Shown piece by piece: positions 1-11,400 of a stretch of 64,000 bases of DNA. Each line of letters starts with the position of its first letter. Position 1 is the stretch's first letter. Source of the DNA: Asterella californica (Eukaryota; Streptophyta; Marchantiopsida; Marchantiales; Aytoniaceae). The notes beneath the pieces are model-generated. The model was not told where the DNA came from. It saw only the letters and a program-made list of their open reading frames with translations, and searched no databases. Both the position numbers and the translations under genes were made by a program. The stretch lies in NCBI GenBank assembly GCA_036924285.1, contig JAYKYS010000097.1:17314-81313 (forward strand), given 5' to 3'.

Positions 1-221
1 TGGGCAGCTTCCTGTTCTTGTCGCACAACGCATGCAGCACCTCCTGCAAGTCAAAAGCAACAAATGCTGTGTCCCCCCCTCTAATTGGACTGTGGGACTT
101 GCAGCTGCATGTGATGCAGGACGACCTGCTGCACATGAACATCAGGGATGCAGACAGTGTTGTCAGGCATGTCGTGCATATGCCAGTAAAGCCAATGCTT
201 CCTTAATACTGTGATGAGATA

Positions 222-3200
222 CCTGCAAGATGTGATGCAGATTCATCATGATTGGGCGAAGCATGAGGCTTGAAACAGTCACAACGCTTCCATGCCTGAG
301 CTGAGAGTGCAAAGGAAGACCCACTCTGAGAAAACCAAATTGCATGTGACTTGATGGGTGTTGTGTTGTGGCTTGCAGCTTTGTAACCCACGACACAACA
401 TGTGTTGGTGATAGTTGCTCAACACGGTCCGAAGGACTGTTGCCCCATGTGATGTCTCACCTCTGAGCTTTCACCAGTAAATAGGCTCACGCCTGAACAG
501 CACCTCGTACAGCAGCATGCCAAAGGCATAACACATCGGTTGCCATGGTGTGAGGCCCGTGTTTGAGCAACTCTGGTGCTTTCCAGAAAGGTAGAGCCTC
601 ATGCAGAACCATCTGTTCATCTTGTCCCTGAATAGGAAGTCACATCCACGCCTGAATCGGTGATATAAATGGTAAGAAATGCGATTGTGGCATGAATCTA
701 AAGCGTGGTTGGTTTAGTGGTAGAATAGTACCCTGCCACGGTACAGACCCGGGTTCGATTCCCGATCACGCAAATGTTTTGGCTGCCTTGGAGGAGTGCT
801 GCTGGTTGATCTGATGCACGTGATTATTGCCATGATACTGGCTGAAGTCCAATGAGGTGCGATTGGTTCAGATGAGAATAATGTGCCGAGGGAGCGCATG
901 CGCTCTGCCTCAGCCTACCAGAAATACTTACTCCGTTGAGATACCCACTTGGAGTACTCATACCCAGCGCCGCAGGCTAAGTGCAAGGCGAGCAGCGAGG
1001 ATAGCTGGTTGGCCTTCCTGATCACCAACCCAGCCCGAACAGGTAAGTATGATTATTCCTGGCTTGCAACAGCTTTATAAATGCTGCCAGGTTATGGAAA
1101 TCCATGAGCAGGTATGGGAGCAAAACCCTGCCAGAATACCCTTGGCATATAACGATCGCTGCAATTGCAGCCAGGTTGACCAATGCTGACACTGCGTCAG
1201 TTGCACCAAGAGCCCATGACTTGATCACGCCACAGCAGCAAATGGAACTTACCATTGCCAGGTGCATATGAATCAGCTGTGCACCATAGTCAGCATTCAA
1301 AACCACGCTTGATGATGTGATGTCCTTGGCCAAGCTGGGGGGGGTCCAGTTGGTGTAGGTACTTCAGTGCAGATGCAACATCCTTCATTATGGCAACCAC
1401 CATCTCCGTCTCCAGTTCCACCGTCTCATTCTGCAGCACGCCCTTCAGAATGCCTCTGTCCGAGGCCACCACGACCTGTGAACAGAGCCAAATTGAGCTG
1501 AATCATGCTACTATGAGTCACATACTCTGTGGTGTGCTCTTGGTGACTTTCATCCGAGTCTGTATCGGCATAGTGCTTGCTGAGACATGTGCTTGCTGGA
1601 TCATGTGCATGCTTCGCATCCCAGTGAGCTTGCTGGCATAGTTTGCTGTCTGGGCAGTGCTAGCGGGACACAGTCTATCATCATGTGTACTAGCGGTACT
1701 TAATCTGTCATTGAGTGTGCTAGCGGTACTCAACCTGTCCTTGGGTGTGTGCCCTTGGGTGGTGTCTTCCACGCCTTCTGGGGTGTCATTTTGCTTACAT
1801 GTTCAGCCAAGGCAAGCAGTCCATACGAGCACCAAGTTTGTGCAAAATCTGTGCTAGCAGGTCAACTCATGATGTGTTGTGGTACCCTTCATCAGAGACA
1901 ACATCACACATTGCTACATGCTGCCAGAACCCACCCCATGCTGCAGAGCCACCACAGAAGGTGGTAGGCAGACATTGTGCAGATGCCAACACAACAAATG
2001 CCAACACACCAGGTACTGGCTTGACGGACACAAAGAGTCTCAATAAAGTCATTCACCACAAGAAGGTGGCAGCAGGGCCATACCAGCAGGGGGTCTTCAG
2101 TGATAGGCTCTGCAGAGACACCCATGACAGTGACCAAGTTGGGATGTCTCAAGTGCATGCGCTCTGCTATGAAACGCAGCACCTGCACAGGGCGTCAAAA
2201 AGCGTCAGCATGCAATCTGCATCATTGCCCACACCCATGCAACCCCAAGATTCCACCCCTATGAAGCCTCCCCCCACCCTCATGCAGCACCTGCACAGGG
2301 CATCCACAGCATCAACAAGCAATCTGCATCCGCACACACACCCATGCAATCCCCAGGGCCCCCACCCCACCCTTATGAGGCCCCCACCCCCCGCGCAGCA
2401 CCTCCACAGGTGCATCGCAAGCATGAGCATGCAACCTGCATTACCACCCATGGGTAGCCCCATGCATTCTCAAGACCCCATCCCTGTGAGGCCTCCCTTA
2501 GACCCATGCAGCATCTGCATAGGGCGCCAAAAGCGTAAGCATGCAATCTGCATCCCTACTGGACCCCCCGCGCATTCTAAAAGACACCACCCCCCCTCCC
2601 CCAACCCCATGCAGCACCTGCACAGGCACCATCAGGTCAATGTGTAGTGCCTCACCATCACATTGCTTGATTGATTGATTGGTTGATTGATTGCTTGCTT
2701 GATGGCTTTTAACCTGTATTAGCTGCCATTCAGCGGTAACTAGGTGGGTATCAGATATGCCTCACCCTGATTTCACACGCCATTGGGCACTCATCAAGTG
2801 TGTGAGTTGCCATGAGGGATGTCATGAAATGACAGCCTGCTTGAAGTGATACCACAAGGTTAATGGGTAAGGAACAGATACGTGTAGCAGACAGTAGTGC
2901 ACAAAGACCTGTCTGCTCCAGAGGTGAAGTGGTATGAATGTCAGCAGAAGAGTACGTGCTCAGCACTTTGTCACATGGCAAGGCGATCAGCTGAAGCCCA
3001 TAGAGTAGAGCAAGACAGGACAGCAGTCATATCAGAGAATGGGAGACTATTGCTAGCACCGATGCTGCTTACAGCGATCAGCATCTTAATGGCCCGACTT
3101 GTTGCGATTATGCCAATAGGCATTACCATGCAAAATAATAAGGAAGAATAGAAAAGAGTTTGCTGTGAGGCATTATAACAAGAACCTCTGCATCCATAAC

Positions 3201-6200
3201 CAGTCTGGAATTGCTGCCCTAAAAGTTGGGCAGAACCCTATTGGGGGTTCAACATATGGGAAATTATCGTAGGGTAGAACATTACCCAGAGCTTCTGCTT
3301 GCGTTGAGCTGCAGCCTCTCCCCACGGCATTTGCTTCTTCACAGTCAGCTTGAGCCAGACCCAGAAGCGCTGCAGGCGTGACTTGTCTCCAAAGTGCAGC
3401 TGCCGCTTGGCCCCAGCAGTGGAGTTTGCATACGGCAGAGATGCACTTCTGAGCTGTTCAATGAAGGAGTGGCTGTAGTTGGCTAGTAAGGGACCCTGCA
3501 TTGCCATGCACATACAGCCTGACTGCCTGCAAGTGCTTGACACTGTGCATGTCAGGCACAATACAGTGCAGCCAGGAAGGGTACATCTGTTGGGGTTCAA
3601 TGTCGCCTGACTTGGGTCATCCTTAGCTTAGTTGCCATCGGCACAGGTGCTGATGCACAAAGCTAGTGATGCACAAATGGCACAGTGGCAGTGATCATGG
3701 TCCAGCTGAGCAACTCCATGGCACTTGATGGACAGCAAGACTTGCAAGGCAGCAGCACAAACTTGCCAGTCTATAGATGTGCCAGTCTATAGATGCTGTC
3801 AAGAGATGTGCGGTCACCTGTGACTCTAGAAGGGGACTGGATTTCTCTTTGGTTCTGCCCCTGGAGGCTGAGGCACGTCGGGGTCGGCCCTTGTTAGTCA
3901 CCACTCCAGCGACGTTCAGCTCTTGAGCATGCTGCTTGGCTGTCAACCCAAATATAGACTTCAAGCTGGTGCTGCTGGGCGGCATGATGCGCCCCACTGA
4001 CACCGCTACACCACAGTATGCTCCTTTCAGAATAAGCCTGCATGCACAGCAGCAACAGATATGCCTCAATACACAGGCTCTGAGGCTAATGGCCATCGAC
4101 TGGCTTCATTGTGAGCTTCCTGTTGCAGTGTGCATGCCGTGACAGCACAATTGGGTGCATGTGCTGCAAAGAGTGTCATGCAAATGTTGTCTGCAGTCTG
4201 CCAGAGCTGTGCAAGCTGTGCCAGATATGCAGTTGCGTGCTGCCTAGGGCCATGTGCCACAACAGAAACACATCAAAGCTGACAAGTCCCATACAGTGTG
4301 TCCACACTGACACCACCTGTTAGCAGCCACCTGTTAGCAGCGACCTGTTAGCACTGCACCAGTTGTCATGTCACCGCGTCTAGGAATTGTTGAAGGCAGA
4401 AAGCACCAACGCATTCTGCTTTCATTGAGATATTGCCGCAGAGTTCCTATACAGTCACAATCAAATGCTGTCTGGTGTCCTTGAAGGTTTGCTTGCTTGA
4501 AAGGGTGGAGATCTCGCCGGTAACCCCTCCCCCCCCCCCCCTCCCCACAGCCAGGCGGGCTGCGCCGCAGTGCTGTGCCTGATCATGCATGCTGCGGTGG
4601 TATGAAGCTCAACAGACGCATCCACAACACATGCTGTGACAGCAGACTCACCCAAAGGTTCCTTGAAATTGAACGCCTGAGTCAGCGCCCACATTGAGCT
4701 GTGAGTACGGCAGGAAGGCTGGCAGGAGCTGCTTGTTGCGGCTGTGCCGCTGGAATAAGTAGAGGCACAGGGAGAGGGAGCCTATGATGACAGATGCTGG
4801 GACAACGGCCATGATGATGGCGAAAGCTGTGGCGCCAACCAGTCTGTACTGATGGTATACTGATACCGTCTGCTTCTGTCTACAGGGCTTGCAGAAACAG
4901 GTGTGGTTCTGCATGTAGCATTGCTCAGTCAGTCAGACAGGGCGCAGGGCATAGCCTAGCCTAAGGCAGAGTAAAGAGCCCTATTACGGGTATTTAGGGC
5001 CCCCAATGCAAGTTGCGATGACAAATCACACAAGGCACGGTGTATGATGTAGTCAGGCAGAGTATGGGGCATAGCTCAGGAAGACAAGGCAGTGAGACCG
5101 GACACAAGGTGACTGCAGCTGATTTGACTGTGGTCGGCTTCCAGCTTGTTGTGTGGTCATGGGGTTACATGCAGCATTACTGCATTACTGTTGCATGCAG
5201 TAGTGGGGCAATACAGGCTGGGGACTGTGCTTGATATTGATCAGATGCTGACTGCACAGTGGGAGCACTACTGCACATGCTGAGCATGCTCGCACCTTCT
5301 CTGGCACAGGATCATGGATGCGTCCAAGCACAGAGATGTGGAACATGGCACACCAATGCTTATGACTCATACCCGAGGGTCTGACAAACATGGAGGCACC
5401 AGGGTCACTGAAGGTTAAGATGCAAAGGCTGGACGCGTCTACAGACGAGTACACTCACACTCTGTTTGTATGGCTTGGGAGCAAACCAGAATGCTATACA
5501 GCGTCTACAGGTGTTGCGGCGACACGACATTCAAGGCTTACGTTCTGTACATGCTTTGTACGGACTGTCATGTTACACAAAGCTGTAGAAGCCAAGGCAG
5601 AAGGTAGACAGCAAGCAGAATACATGGTGCAGTGAGCTGGAGGTTTTAGAAGCATGGTGGCAGCAGGCGCACTTGTGGGCAAGTGATATTCAGCCTGTTG
5701 CAGTGTGTTGCCAGCTCCTCAGCCGGCAAGCTCTCCTGCCCTGGAGGGCACACCAACAGCTCCTGCAGGGTTGCATTGCGCAGGCAAGTCCCATTCACAA
5801 TGTACCCCACTCTCTCCTCCATCTGAGCCAGGCCCGCATACGAGTAGGGGGGAACCCAGGTGCTGTAATCCCCTGCCTTGGCTGGGTAGGAGTCTTTGGT
5901 GATGCTACAAAGCACATCCCACAGACCAGTCAGTGTCAAGCTAGGGACCGCTTTCTGGTGAGCTCTAGACCATGCATTCTTGTGATGTACCAGAGCCCAA
6001 GGGCAAGAGTATGCAATGTGAAGCCAAACAGCAGAGCCACAGTTGCCCTTGCAAGCAGCCATTCACAATTGTGACAGTCGGCCAGAATTGGCTCAACAGG
6101 AAACAATGCAATGCATGCAATTGTTGCACTGCTGAGTTGCTGCATGACAGTACAATCATTCTAACACAGCAGGTGGCCAGAGGGAGAAGCACCGGAACAG

Positions 6201-7965
6201 CGCCTCAGCCACAGCCTTGCGGATAGTTTGGTTTGTGTTGGGGTGAGCAGATAATGCCATCTCTGGCCAAGCAGAGGTGGTGATTGGGAAGGGGTACCCC
6301 AACACCATGCCAGAATTCCCAGGATCCTGCAGAGATTGTGCATGAGTGTCATTGTGGAAGTTCAGAACACAGCTTGAGCTGCACGCAACTAGAAATGCTA
6401 GACATCCAAAACTTTTGGTGTGGGAGTATTGGATGGCAAGGCACTGGCACTGGGGCAAAAATGCAAGTCTAGCTGTGCAAGTACAGGGGATCCCACTGTG
6501 AGCAAAGCAGCCCTTGATGCTAGGGCAGTTGAATCTTACAGACGTGACGCATTTGAAGATGTCCCGGCTGCTGATTTGTTTTGCTGTCTCCATGTCTGCT
6601 GTTATGTCTGCTTTGCCCAAGGCCACATCTGCGTTGCCATCTAGCAGGTCCTGTAGCCCTACTTGGCTGTTATGACTGAACTGCAGCTGCACATCACACT
6701 CACATTTAGCCCATTCCCACAAGCTTGGCTGCCTTTGCATGCGTTAACACTATTACGCACGCAGATGGCACACATCACCCAGGGCACGTGACAACAACAC
6801 AAAGGCACAGCCCTGCATGCTTGCAGGAGAGGCTACACTGAGCAGCTGCTGCACTGTGAATGGAATGAATACACTCACCAAGCAGCTACATGAGGATCCC
6901 AGGCATGGGGTGGGGCCAATTTGCGTTTTGACACAACATGCTGTAGTGCGTAACGCAGTAGATGCTCTGGATGCACAGTATGTGAATGAAACGCCCGAAC
7001 CTGCAGCGCCTGGCCCAAGATGCTGACTCCAGTGCGTACTTGAGCAATTGACTGAATCTCAAAAGCACTCAAGTCACTGAAGAGTCCCAAAGAAATCTGC
7101 AAGCAGGAAAAAGCTGCAGAATCGGAATCACACAGCTTTATGGCATAGCCCCTGACTCTCTGCAATCAGTGTGCGCTGGTGCATTTGGCAACAATGTTTG
7201 ACCAGTTGCAAACACACCCTACCTTCATGTCCACACAGTCTCGCAACGAAGTGATGTTTGTTCGGTTTGCCAACGCAAACATGCAGCCCCCAACAACATG
7301 AGTCTCCTCACCGCCAACAAGGTTGACAAGAGTAGCAACTGGTGCAATCTGGGTATCAAGCTGCACGGAACAGCTTGCTCTGAGTAACGCAAGTTTGCTG
7401 ACAAGGTGGTGGCCTGACAATGATATTGCTAACAGTAAACAAGCCAGACTCTAGGACATCATTGGCCTACAGTACGCACCTGCACACAGTGTGTAAGACC
7501 CGAGTTGACCAGCAGAAAGTCAGTCAAGTTGTTTGCAACCTGGGAATAGGCAGCGTCAGGACTGGGCAAAGGAATGAGTTTGAAGGTACAGCCTAGGGAT
7601 GACTGAAGCTGCTCTGGCAAGTAGTGCTCGAAGGTTGCGTTCCACGTAGCTATAGCGTTGGCAGAACCATAGGGAGTCTGCACCGAGATCCTGATTACGC
7701 AGGCGCTGCTGGCCTAGCAGCAACAGAGTACTTAGTCGAGACTACACACAGACTAGCTGGCCGAGAAGCACAAGTGTGGCGTTGCGGTCTTCAAGACAAG
7801 TTTGCGGTCCAACTGGCTAATGACATGCACTGCGGTGAGGTCAGTTGTTACCTCAGTGCTTGACGCTGCAAGAAAGCCCGTGAGCAAGGCGATCAACACG
7901 ACGTGTTTACGTGACAGCAGTTTCAGACATACACTGCGTCCAGCCATGTCGTCACCCTTGAGCAT
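222..7965 (-). CDS. Receptor-like protein: PhnD-like ectodomain, TM helix, degenerate TKL kinase
   Basis: A multi-exon gene read right to left. The first exon (Met at 7965 or 7947) encodes a signal peptide with core VVLIALLTGFLAASS. Ectodomain exons, with splice sites in phase, lie at 7480-7677, 7223-7360, about 6930-7096, 6539-6650, about 6195-6326 and about 5673-5943. They resemble PhnD/phosphonate-type solute-binding proteins: CTFKLIPL, DFLLVN, APVATLVNL, DVALGKAD and YPFPITTSAWPEMAL are recognisable blocks. Exon 4652-4908 holds a CFCKPC motif, then a membrane helix (VGATAFAIIMAVVPASVIIG onward) and the juxtamembrane segment. Kinase-like exons follow at 3818-4037, about 3295-3480, 2084-2182, 1253-1475, about 470-627 and about 222-300. 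The architecture matches receptor kinases seen in chlorophyte genomes; ligand unknown. The kinase half looks non-functional (see separate entry). The C-terminus may run beyond the window. Confidence 0.72.
703..772 (+). tRNA. tRNA-Gly(GCC) copy with a defective T stem
   Basis: The 7-bp acceptor stem (GCGTGGT with ATCACGC), D loop, anticodon arm with GCC, and both internal promoter boxes (TGGTTTAGTGGTAGA; GGTTCGATTCC) are present. The 3' strand of the T stem has one G fewer than the intact copy at 50829-50899 (cccgatcacgc against cccggatcacgc), leaving 70 rather than 71 nt and only four paired T-stem positions. It lies in an intron of the receptor gene on the opposite strand. Likely a pseudogene or a transcribed but poorly folding tRNA. 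Confidence 0.85.
2177..2640. repeat. About 110-bp tandem repeat carrying copies of a 3' splice site
   Basis: Five diverged units start at about 2177, 2285, 2396, 2509 and 2612, spacing 103-113 bp. Each contains the block cagcacctgcacag or a close variant. On the minus strand this is ctgtgcaggtgctg, the acceptor plus first exon bases of the alphaC exon that begins at 2182. The array sits in the intron just upstream of that exon. A 300-codon plus-strand open frame (1745-2647) across it is a by-product. Confidence 0.8.
4314..4349. repeat. Three tandem copies of a 14-bp unit
   Basis: The unit cacctgttagcagc occurs three times in tandem with one or two changes, in an intron of the receptor gene. 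A two-copy 16-bp repeat (gccagtctatagatgt) lies nearby at about 3763-3796. Confidence 0.75.
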
Positions 7966-8454
7966 CTTATGCCTTGCACGACGTGCTGCTGCTTGCTATC
8001 CACTCACAACCTGGGACTGCCAACAAACGTTGAGACTTCCTGGGGCGGAGGCCCTTGCAGTTGCCCTCCGCCCTCGAGCACAGCTCCCCTTTGGCTGTGG
8101 ACAGCTTCTACAATCAGGTCTGCCGGCCCTCCTTCAGTTACGTTTTGTTGCGGTGACCACTTCCATTTGCCGACTGATGCATTAATATCAGGGTGGACAG
8201 CGACATTTGAGTTGCAGCCAGATTCTTGCTGATGACAAGATACACGGTAACCTAAGCCCCGGACGAACCGGTTAGTGCTGTCATCAACAATTGACAGAGC
8301 ACCCTCTGCTTGTCAAATCTGTCTAGCCAAGTGCCTGTTCTTGTTCAGCCGCGAGTACTTTTGTCCTGCATATGCCACCATGCTGGGCATGCTTTGATAT
8401 GCAGAACCGTTTACCATGTTGAGAATCCATCAATCTCTGCATCTCACATTTCAG
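7966..8454. promoter_or_regulatory. Shared upstream region of two divergent genes
   Basis: About 490 bp separates the start of the minus-strand receptor gene from the first recognised exon of the plus-strand M1AP-like gene. It probably holds both promoters, and possibly a 5' exon of the M1AP-like gene. I see no convincing core promoter motif. Confidence 0.4.
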
Positions 8455-11400
8455 GTTCAACATGAGTCTGCACATGCTGATGATGGACACGGTGGAGGCA
8501 CAGGCGATGCTGAGTCTGCAAAACAGCTTGCGTTCAGTTGGTAGCCTGCTGGCACTGCATAATCAGTCGCTGCAAGATGGACAGTATGCTTTCTGTGCAG
8601 TCACGCGCACTGGCAAAGGTGTCGCAGTACAGGTATGTTCCTGTGCAGTGTGTTGCCAGAGCAGCAATGTGAGAATCCCAACAATTTTTCATGCTTCCAG
8701 ATGCTGTTGCGGCCTCAGCCTTTTGACTTGCGCCAGTGGCATTCTGCACTGGAAAAACTACCACATGTGTCAGAGACTGCAGCAGCTGACCATGCAACAA
8801 CAGGTATGGCTTTGAACCAAGTTGCCGGTGTCTGCAGCTGAAGCATATCACACAACTGTGCATGACTCTACTATGTGGCTGCAGCAAAAGCCATGAGAAG
8901 TCTACTGGAGTTCATGGCTACTGACAAGGCAATTGCCGGCTTTTCCAAAAACGTGACCATCTACGGACAGGCTTTTAAAAGGACTGATGCATTTGCTCCA
9001 GTATTACAGGTAAACATGCCTGACTCTGCTTAAGCACATTGCAACATGTCTATCTCGTTTTCAATGCTGTTTCCCTGTGTGTTGATCTCAGATGCAATTT
9101 TGACCCACAAAGTGCCTGCAGTACGCAGCAGACAGGTGCATCCAAATCAACTTTGTGGCAATTGCCACCAGTTGGCTTGATGGATCACCGGCTGCAACAG
9201 AAATGGACCTGGCAAGTTTTGTATCAGGCTTGACAGACTTTGAAAGTGCATCTGCTGTGTACTGTCCCTGCGGTGAGGCTCCAACACCATGCGTTGCGTT
9301 TTACTATACCTGGCGCTCATCCCACACTTGATGTCGCCAGTTTTCTGTTTGAGCATTGAGATTCATCCACACGAGCTGCCACCTGTAGGTTTTTTTTCAA
9401 ATGTGAATAAGTGCGTAACCAAACTGCTGCGATGATAACTGCAGATCCGTTTGCAATTCACCAAGCATGCCTGCAATGGGCACACTCCGTTCTCAGCCCT
9501 CACCCAATCACAGTCAGCCTCCACTTCCCCCGCGCTATCCCCCCACCAGCAACCCCCCTTGCCCATGCCCTGCCCTCTATAGAATCCCCTCCTGGTGTTC
9601 AGCTTCACACGTGGCACGGCAACTCACAACAGCCCTTGCCTGCTCAGACACCTGCCCCTGACACGCCCCAACACAAGCCAATAGTGTGCAGAGTAGTCTC
9701 GGAGGTTGCACACCTGTCATCAATGTTGACACATCCTCTGGTCTGTGCTTGCCATGGCAAGGAAGTGCATCAGGCCCCTGCAGATGCAATGCAGCAATCA
9801 CAGACTATCTGCCCTGTGTCCGGCCACATGATCACACCTGCTCAGCTGAAGCGTAATGATAGCATGGTGCAGGTATGCATCATCCAGCTCATGGCTTTAC
9901 TGCCTATTGCAGTCGCTCATCTCAGACGAAAGTTTGCATTGAGCTGTCAGACATGTTGACAGTGTACCTCTCTAGAAATGGTTGTTGTCAGTGTAGTAGG
10001 CAGAGCCATAGAATGGGCAGAGCATGCCAGCACTTGTACCATGTCAGAAGAGAAGCTTGAATTGATCGTCAGCTTCTCTCTACTCACGCCTACCGCAGCA
10101 GCAAAACCTGCTTGTTGCTGGCAGATTTGGGCTGTTGATTCAGACTTTGAATCCTGGCCTTAATCTGTGAGTATGGGGATTGAGGTTGGGACATGCAGTT
10201 GCAATCAGTCATAAGTGTATACTCAGGAAAGACAAGACATATTCTGCATGTGTGAACGGCATTCCTCATGTTACTATAATCATCAGGAAGCATGCACATC
10301 CTCCTTCTACATCCCCTTCCCTCTCCTGACACTGTAAGCTGCAAATTCATGCCTAGCAAACCACTAGGTATCTTCATCTCTGGGCAACAGGTCGCGTGAC
10401 CCTTTTAGCTTAGTCCATATGTGCAGCCACCATTGGCACAACGTAGCTTACCATATGGCAGTGATGCACTGCATTGCTCACATAGTATCTCAGAAAGTGT
10501 CAAGGTGTCCAAACTGCATTTCCATCAGCCAACAGGGTCATTGACACCCTTGTGGATGGTAGGTCGGGCGCTCTGGTGTAGTCATGCTTCCATCATCCCA
10601 GGCAGCAGATTTGAAGCCTCCAGGCATACTACCCTGTCCATGCAAGGAGGCATACGCAGATGCAACCCCCCTCGCGATCATCAAACGCCTGAAGGCACGT
10701 TTCTGCCTGCACACCTTCAACATGCAAACTTTTCTATGATTGCTGTTGGTGTCGAGGGTTTGACCTGTCACTTCCTCTATAATCCCACCTGTCGTCCGAT
10801 ATGTTGCAGTGCACTCTTGTTGCACTACATGCTCGTTACTTCAACCTGTTCATTAGCCTTTGATGTGCTCCGGCTCTAAGACTTGCAACACTCAGTGATC
10901 TTCAGTCTGCAATTTTGCTAGGCTCAGCTCATACGCAGGTGCCACTGTCAAAGGCGTGGTTGCTGAGGAACGAAACCTCAATATATTGAGTTGCCTGAGT
11001 GCTAGTCCATGCAAGACCATGTTTGCATGGACTGGCCACTGTAGAAGGTCTCTGTCTGTTTGCTGTGGCGCACAGTGCGGGCTGATGTATGCACCATCTC
11101 ATTTTGCATCTGTGCGCTATGCTCTTGCGCAGTTTACTGCCCAGCATTCCTCATGAAGCATACTGCCACTCTGCAGATGGAGTCAGTGAGTGATTCCCTG
11201 CTGTTTGGCTGGCCACACATCCTTGTCCCCCATGCCGACAGCTTTGACAGCATGACTGAGATGAAGACCAATGAGCAAAGCCTGCTAGCACTGTGCCAGG
11301 TACACCAACTTTACATTTATGCACAGCACATAGCATACCCAGCGTGGTCTGCAGTGTCACAGTTCTTTGCCAGTGGAATGTATCAGAGTCTGCCATGTGC

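Larger units (their letters stand above)
222..4037 (-). pseudogene. Degenerate kinase domain of the receptor gene
   Basis: Aligned by eye to TKL kinases, every key motif is altered. The VAVK lysine position reads VSVG (exon 3818-4037). HRD with the downstream Asn reads AKDITSSS (around 1320), so only the Asp survives. DFG reads HMH (around 1265). The late-lobe RCW...RP motif reads RCD...SP (around 265). Three frame breaks interrupt it: a run of eight C on the coding strand (around 1336-1343) where seven would restore DPPSLAKD; an extra T in the block that should read TDVYAFG (around 518-522); and another slip after LFRREP (around 485). By contrast the alphaC exon 2084-2182 (FIAERMHLRHPNLVTVMG) and APE block (WKAPELL, around 590) remain readable. 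The pattern is that of a decaying kinase domain; sequencing error could explain one homopolymer slip but not the substituted motifs. Confidence 0.7.

Noticed and set aside
1745..2647. 300-codon plus-strand ORF with repeated QHLHRAS motifs
   Set aside because: It is antisense to the kinase exons and produced by the 110-bp tandem repeat; no start context or domain.
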